A DNA stretch of 10,113 nt, taken from assembly GCA_003105225.1 (NCBI GenBank), contig PQAK01000154.1:1-10113 (forward strand), in the 5' to 3' direction. The DNA is from Deltaproteobacteria bacterium (GTDB taxonomy: Bacteria; Desulfobacterota; Deferrimicrobia; Deferrimicrobiales; Deferrimicrobiaceae). This document shows positions 6,782 to 10,113 of this stretch, in pieces. A model generated the notes under the pieces. That model searched no databases and was not told the DNA's origin. It saw only the letters and a program-made list of their open reading frames with translations. Position 1 is the first letter of the stretch, and each line of letters opens with the position of its first letter. Made by a program: the position numbers and the translations under genes.

Positions 6782-8866
6782 GTGGACATCCACCAACTGA
6801 GAAACGTCGGCATCATCGCGCACGGAGGCGCGGGGAAGACCACGCTAGCGGAGGCGCTTCTGTTCAACGCGAAGGCGACCGACCGGATGGGGAAGGTGGA
6901 CGACGGAAGCTCCAACTTCGACTACGACCCCGAGGAGATCCGGCGGAAGATCACGATCAGCACCTCCTTCCATCACTACGCCTGGGACAAGGTCGAGGTC
7001 ACGGTCGCGGACACCCCCGGCTACATCAACTTCGAGGCCGACACGCGCGCCTGCCTGCGGGTGCTGGACGGCGCCGTCCTCCTGGTCAACGCCGTCTCGG
7101 GCGTCGAGGTGCAGACCGAGAAGATGCTGAAGTTCGCCGGCGAGCTGGACGTGCCGGTGATCGCCTTCATCTCGAAGATGGACCGGGAGCGCGCCGATTT
7201 CGAGAAGGCCGTCGAGGAGATCTCCGACATCCTGAAGGTGCCCGCGGTGCCCGTGCAGCTTCCGATCGGCAGGGAAGCGGAGTTCCAGGGCGTCGTGGAC
7301 CTGTTCCGGATGAAGGCCCTGGTCTACAAGGGCGATACCGGGGAGTTCAAGGTGTCCGACATCCCGGCCGGGCTTTCGGAGGCGGCGAAGAAGGGACGGG
7401 AGAAGCTGGTCGAGTCGTGCGCCGAGTCCGACGACGCGCTGATCGAGAAATACCTCGAGGGGACCGCCCTCACCGAGGAGGAGATCCGGAAGGGGTTCAC
7501 CTCGGGCGTCCTGGCGAAGCGGTTCCTCCCGGTCCTGTGCGGCTCCGCGATGCGCAACATCGCCATCCAGCCCCTGATGGACATGATCAACTACGCGCTG
7601 CCCGATCCCTCCCACCGCAAGGAGGTCAAGGGGGTGAATCCCAAAACCAAGGCGGAAGAGACCCGCGCCATCTCGGAGAAGGCGCCGTTCTCCGCCCAGG
7701 TGTTCAAGACGCTGGCCGACCCGTACGCGGGGAAGCTCTCCATCTTCAAGATCTTCTCGGGGACGCTCACGCCCGACATGTCCCCGCTGAACTCGAGCAA
7801 GGACGCCGCGGAGCGGATCGGGCAGATCCTGCGGCTGGAGGGGAAGAAGCAGAAGCCGGTCGGCTCGGCCTCCGCGGGGGAGATCGTCGCGGTGGCGAAG
7901 TTCAAGGAGACCTCCACGGGCGACACGCTGTGCGACCCGAAGAACCCGATCGTCTTCCCGCCCCCCCCCGTCGTGGAGCCGGTCATCTCCTTCGCGGTCC
8001 GGCCGAAGACGCGCAACGACGAGGACAAGCTGGGCACCTCCCTCGCGCGGATGATCGAGGAGGACCCCACGCTCCGGTTCCGGAAGGAGGCCCAGACCAA
8101 CGAGTTCATCCTCGCCGGGATGGGGGAGACCCACCTCGAGGTGGCCGTCGAGAAGCTCAAGCGGCAGTACGGCGTCGAGGTGGAGCTGCGCACCCCGAAG
8201 ATCGCCTACCTCGAGACGATCAAGGGAAAGGCCGAGGCCCAGGGGAAGCACAAGAAGCAGACCGGCGGCCGCGGGCAGTACGGCGACTGCTGGATCCGGC
8301 TCGAGCCGCTGCCGCGCGGCAAGGGGTTCGAGTACGTCGACGCCATCGTCGGCGGGTCGATCCCGCGGCAGTACATCCCGGCGGTGGAAAAGGGGATCGT
8401 GGAGCGGATGAGCAAGGGGGTCATCGCGGGCTACCCGGTGGTGGACGTGCGGGTGACCGTCTTCGACGGCTCCTTCCACAAGGTGGACTCCTCGGAGATG
8501 GCGTTCAAGATCGCGGGATCGCTGGCGTTCAAGAAGGCCGCCCTGGATGCCCGGCCGATCCTCCTGGAGCCGATCGCCGAGATGGAGGTCGTCATCCCGG
8601 AGGAGAACGTGGGGGACATCATCGGGGACCTCAACGGCCGCCGCGGGCGGGTCCTGGGCGTGGACGCCCTCGGGAAGAGCCAGGTCGTCAAGGTCCAGGT
8701 GCCGCTGGCGGAGGTGCTCCGGTATTCCTCCGACCTGCGGTCGATCACGTCGGGGAGGGGCCAGTTCACCATGGCCATCTCCCATTACGAGGAAGTTCCC
8801 GCGGTGATCGCCGAAAAGGTGATCGCGGAGTCGAAGAAGGAGCTGGGCGAGGAAGAAGAGGAGTAA
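6782..8866 (+). CDS. fusA2: Elongation factor G paralogue (EF-G2 type)
   Basis: This 694-residue five-domain translational GTPase has the EF-G layout. The G domain has G1 AHGGAGKTTL (13-22), G3 DTPGY (77-81), G4 SKMD (131-134) and G5 CGSA. Domain II follows (FSAQVFKTLADPYAGKLSIF), then domain III (RMIEEDPTLRF, GMGETHLEV), domain IV (GGRGQYGDCWIRLEPL, GGSIPRQYIPAVEKGI) and domain V (EPIAEMEVVIPEENVGDIIGDLNGRRG). It departs from housekeeping EF-G in three places: G1 has GGAGK instead of DAGK after His, the catalytic His of DTPGH is Tyr81, and G4 NKxD is SKMD. The RGITI switch is replaced by RRKITIS. These traits are typical of the EF-G2 subfamily, whose role is less clear (translocation under special conditions, or recycling). 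It ends in GEEEEE. The GTG start has AGGAGG at 6765-6770, a long 11-base spacing. Confidence 0.93.
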   Translation: MDIHQLRNVGIIAHGGAGKTTLAEALLFNAKATDRMGKVDDGSSNFDYDPEEIRRKITISTSFHHYAWDKVEVTVADTPGYINFEADTRACLRVLDGAVLLVNAVSGVEVQTEKMLKFAGELDVPVIAFISKMDRERADFEKAVEEISDILKVPAVPVQLPIGREAEFQGVVDLFRMKALVYKGDTGEFKVSDIPAGLSEAAKKGREKLVESCAESDDALIEKYLEGTALTEEEIRKGFTSGVLAKRFLPVLCGSAMRNIAIQPLMDMINYALPDPSHRKEVKGVNPKTKAEETRAISEKAPFSAQVFKTLADPYAGKLSIFKIFSGTLTPDMSPLNSSKDAAERIGQILRLEGKKQKPVGSASAGEIVAVAKFKETSTGDTLCDPKNPIVFPPPPVVEPVISFAVRPKTRNDEDKLGTSLARMIEEDPTLRFRKEAQTNEFILAGMGETHLEVAVEKLKRQYGVEVELRTPKIAYLETIKGKAEAQGKHKKQTGGRGQYGDCWIRLEPLPRGKGFEYVDAIVGGSIPRQYIPAVEKGIVERMSKGVIAGYPVVDVRVTVFDGSFHKVDSSEMAFKIAGSLAFKKAALDARPILLEPIAEMEVVIPEENVGDIIGDLNGRRGRVLGVDALGKSQVVKVQVPLAEVLRYSSDLRSITSGRGQFTMAISHYEEVPAVIAEKVIAESKKELGEEEEE

Positions 8867-9339
8867 TGGAAGACGAAACCCGGAAGATTAAGGTAAGCTT
8901 GACCGAGGATCCGCCGGCAGGGGAAGGCGTCCGGGGTTCGATACAGAATTTCATCATGGGGCTCTCCGTGCCGGAGAAGGTCGAGCTGGCGGGCAAGGGG
9001 AACAAGGAGGTGCGGGAGATCCTTTCCCGGGATCCGAACCGGATGGTCGCCCGCGCGGTGATGTCCAGCCCGCGTCTCACCGACGCCGACGTCGGGTTCT
9101 ACGCGGCTGCGGCGCAGACCAACGAGGAAATCCTCCGGGCGATCGGCGAGAACCGGGAGTATATGAGCAACTCCAACATCCTTCTGGCGCTGGTCTCGAA
9201 CCCGCGGACTCCGGCGCCGGTCGCATTGCGGCACCTGTCGCGCCTCAAGGCGAACGAGCTGGGCATCATCGGCCGGAACCGCAGCGTCTCCGCGCTGGTG
9301 CGGCAGGAAGCGAAGCGGCTGTTGCTTCGGAAGCGCTAG
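8866..9339 (+). CDS. Small helical HEAT-like repeat protein of unknown function
   Basis: This 157-residue protein has no assigned reaction. After a charged, Pro-containing N-terminus (1-22), it appears all-helical with repeated short units: LSVPEKVELAGKGNKEVREIL, LSRDPNRMVARAVMSSPRLT, NEEILRAIGENREYMSNSNILLALVSNPRTP, PVALRHLSRL and ELGIIGRNRSVSALVRQEAKRLL. The recurring pattern is D/N-P or N-R followed by a helix, reminiscent of HEAT or leucine-rich-variant repeats. The pattern resembles a small protein I recall from deltaproteobacterial genomes, but no function is known to me. There is no signal peptide or membrane segment, and it is basic at the C-terminus (RLLLRKR). The ATG overlaps the EF-G stop by one base (TAATG), which suggests translational coupling. 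The MglA-type GTPase follows 21 bases later, so a link to either GTPase is plausible but unproven. Confidence 0.85.
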   Translation: MEDETRKIKVSLTEDPPAGEGVRGSIQNFIMGLSVPEKVELAGKGNKEVREILSRDPNRMVARAVMSSPRLTDADVGFYAAAAQTNEEILRAIGENREYMSNSNILLALVSNPRTPAPVALRHLSRLKANELGIIGRNRSVSALVRQEAKRLLLRKR

Positions 9340-9360
9340 TCGAAGGTTCCGGGAGAAGAC

Positions 9361-10113
9361 ATGGCCCTCTTTAACTATGCAACGAGAGAACTGAGCGCGA
9401 AGATCGTCTATTACGGACCGGGTCTCTCCGGCAAGACGACCAACATCGAGATGGTCCACCGCATTCTCCGGCCCGAGCAGAAGGGGAGGCTCATCTCCCT
9501 CCCGACGGAGACCGACCGGACGCTGTTCTTCGATTTCCTCCCCGTCGATCTCGGGCAGATCAAGGGATTCAAGGTCCGGTTCCACCTCTACACCGTGCCC
9601 GGCCAGGTGTTCTACAACGCCACGCGCCGTCTCGTGCTGCAGGGGGTGGACGGCGTCGTCTTCGTCGCCGACTCGCAGGCGGACATGGCGCAGAGCAACG
9701 TGGACAGCCTCAAGAACCTGGTGGAGAATCTCGCCACGTACGGAAAGAAGATCGAGGATCTTCCCTTCGTCCTGCAGTACAACAAGCGCGACTTGAAGCA
9801 GGTCCTGCCGGTCGCGGACATGAACGGGCAGCTGAACTCCAGGAACGTGCCCGTGGTCGAGGGGATCGCCAAGGACGGCGTCGGGGTATCGGAGACGCTC
9901 GTGACGATCACCCGGATGGTGTTCTCGTTCCTCCGGAAGACGCTTCTCATGCCGGGGGAAGCCGCGGAGCACGAGGAGATCGCCGAGCTTGCGGATGAGA
10001 AGATCCGGGAATCCCTCCGCCGGCAGGAAGTGGAGCCTCTCGAGGAGATCTCCGACGTCGAGGAGATCGAAGAGGAGCGGGAAATCCCGGAACCGGCTCC
10101 TCCCTGGGAATCG
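9361..10113 (+). CDS. mglA: MglA-type Ras-like GTPase with acidic C-terminal extension, 3' end beyond window
   Basis: The reading frame is open for 251 residues to the window edge. Residues 1-195 match the small GTPase MglA, which sets cell polarity and controls gliding or twitching motility in Myxococcus with its GAP MglB. The P-loop is GPGLSGKTTN (19-28), the switch region includes ISLPTETDRTLFFDFLP (45-61), and the MglA-specific TVPGQ (78-82) replaces the usual DxxG. VFVADSQ follows at 100-106 and the G4 motif NKRD is at 141-144. MglA itself is about 195 residues, so residues 196-251 are extra. They are highly acidic with Pro (EEISDVEEIEEE, EIPEPAPPWES) and look like a disordered linker to a further domain. 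The ATG is supported by GGGAG at 9351-9355. The gene symbol is by homology; the extended architecture makes orthology to motility MglA uncertain. Confidence 0.9.
   Translation, partial: MALFNYATRELSAKIVYYGPGLSGKTTNIEMVHRILRPEQKGRLISLPTETDRTLFFDFLPVDLGQIKGFKVRFHLYTVPGQVFYNATRRLVLQGVDGVVFVADSQADMAQSNVDSLKNLVENLATYGKKIEDLPFVLQYNKRDLKQVLPVADMNGQLNSRNVPVVEGIAKDGVGVSETLVTITRMVFSFLRKTLLMPGEAAEHEEIAELADEKIRESLRRQEVEPLEEISDVEEIEEEREIPEPAPPWES

Noticed and set aside
6845..8785. Minus-strand ORF of 646 codons opposite EF-G2
   Set aside because: Low-complexity His/Leu/Arg/Asp-rich antisense translation of a conserved gene.

Overview
The window is about 10 kb of GC-rich, densely packed bacterial DNA. Every convincing gene lies on the + strand, and no intergenic gap exceeds about 90 bases. 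The gene set is a split acyl-CoA carboxylase, a stand-alone methylmalonyl-CoA mutase large subunit, a type III pantothenate kinase, a second-type EF-G, a small HEAT-like protein and an MglA-type GTPase. Together with an apparent selenoprotein, this points to an anaerobic or metal/sulfur-metabolising member of the former Deltaproteobacteria (Desulfuromonadota, Desulfobacterota or a neighbouring phylum). That placement is inferred from gene content, not from a marker-gene search.

Region 1 (1-4237) is a propionyl-CoA/methylmalonyl-CoA module. It holds the 3' end of a carboxyltransferase (PccB type), a biotin carboxylase subunit, a separate biotin carrier protein and the catalytic large subunit of methylmalonyl-CoA mutase. 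These gene products would interconvert propionyl-CoA and succinyl-CoA. The B12-binding small subunit, the epimerase and the MeaB/ArgK chaperone are not here and may lie upstream.

Region 2 (4314-4895) is the most interesting part. A thioredoxin-fold gene is interrupted by an in-frame TGA at 4410-4412. The TGA falls exactly where the first cysteine of the CxxC active site should be, giving Sec-Leu-Gly-Cys. Seventeen bases after the TGA is a perfect 8-bp hairpin with a GGUC apical loop, as expected of a bacterial SECIS element. Read through, the gene makes a 193-residue thioredoxin/TPR-like selenoprotein with a strong Shine-Dalgarno site. A standard gene caller would miss it or split it.

Region 3 (4980-6740) carries cofactor genes: birA (biotin protein ligase with an HTH domain) and coaX (type III pantothenate kinase). 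They serve the biotin and CoA needs of the upstream enzymes.

Region 4 (6782-10113) carries an EF-G paralogue with non-canonical GTPase motifs, a small HEAT-like protein that overlaps it by one base, and an MglA-type GTPase with an acidic C-terminal extension that runs off the window. A good sigma-70-like promoter inside the 3' end of coaX probably drives this block.
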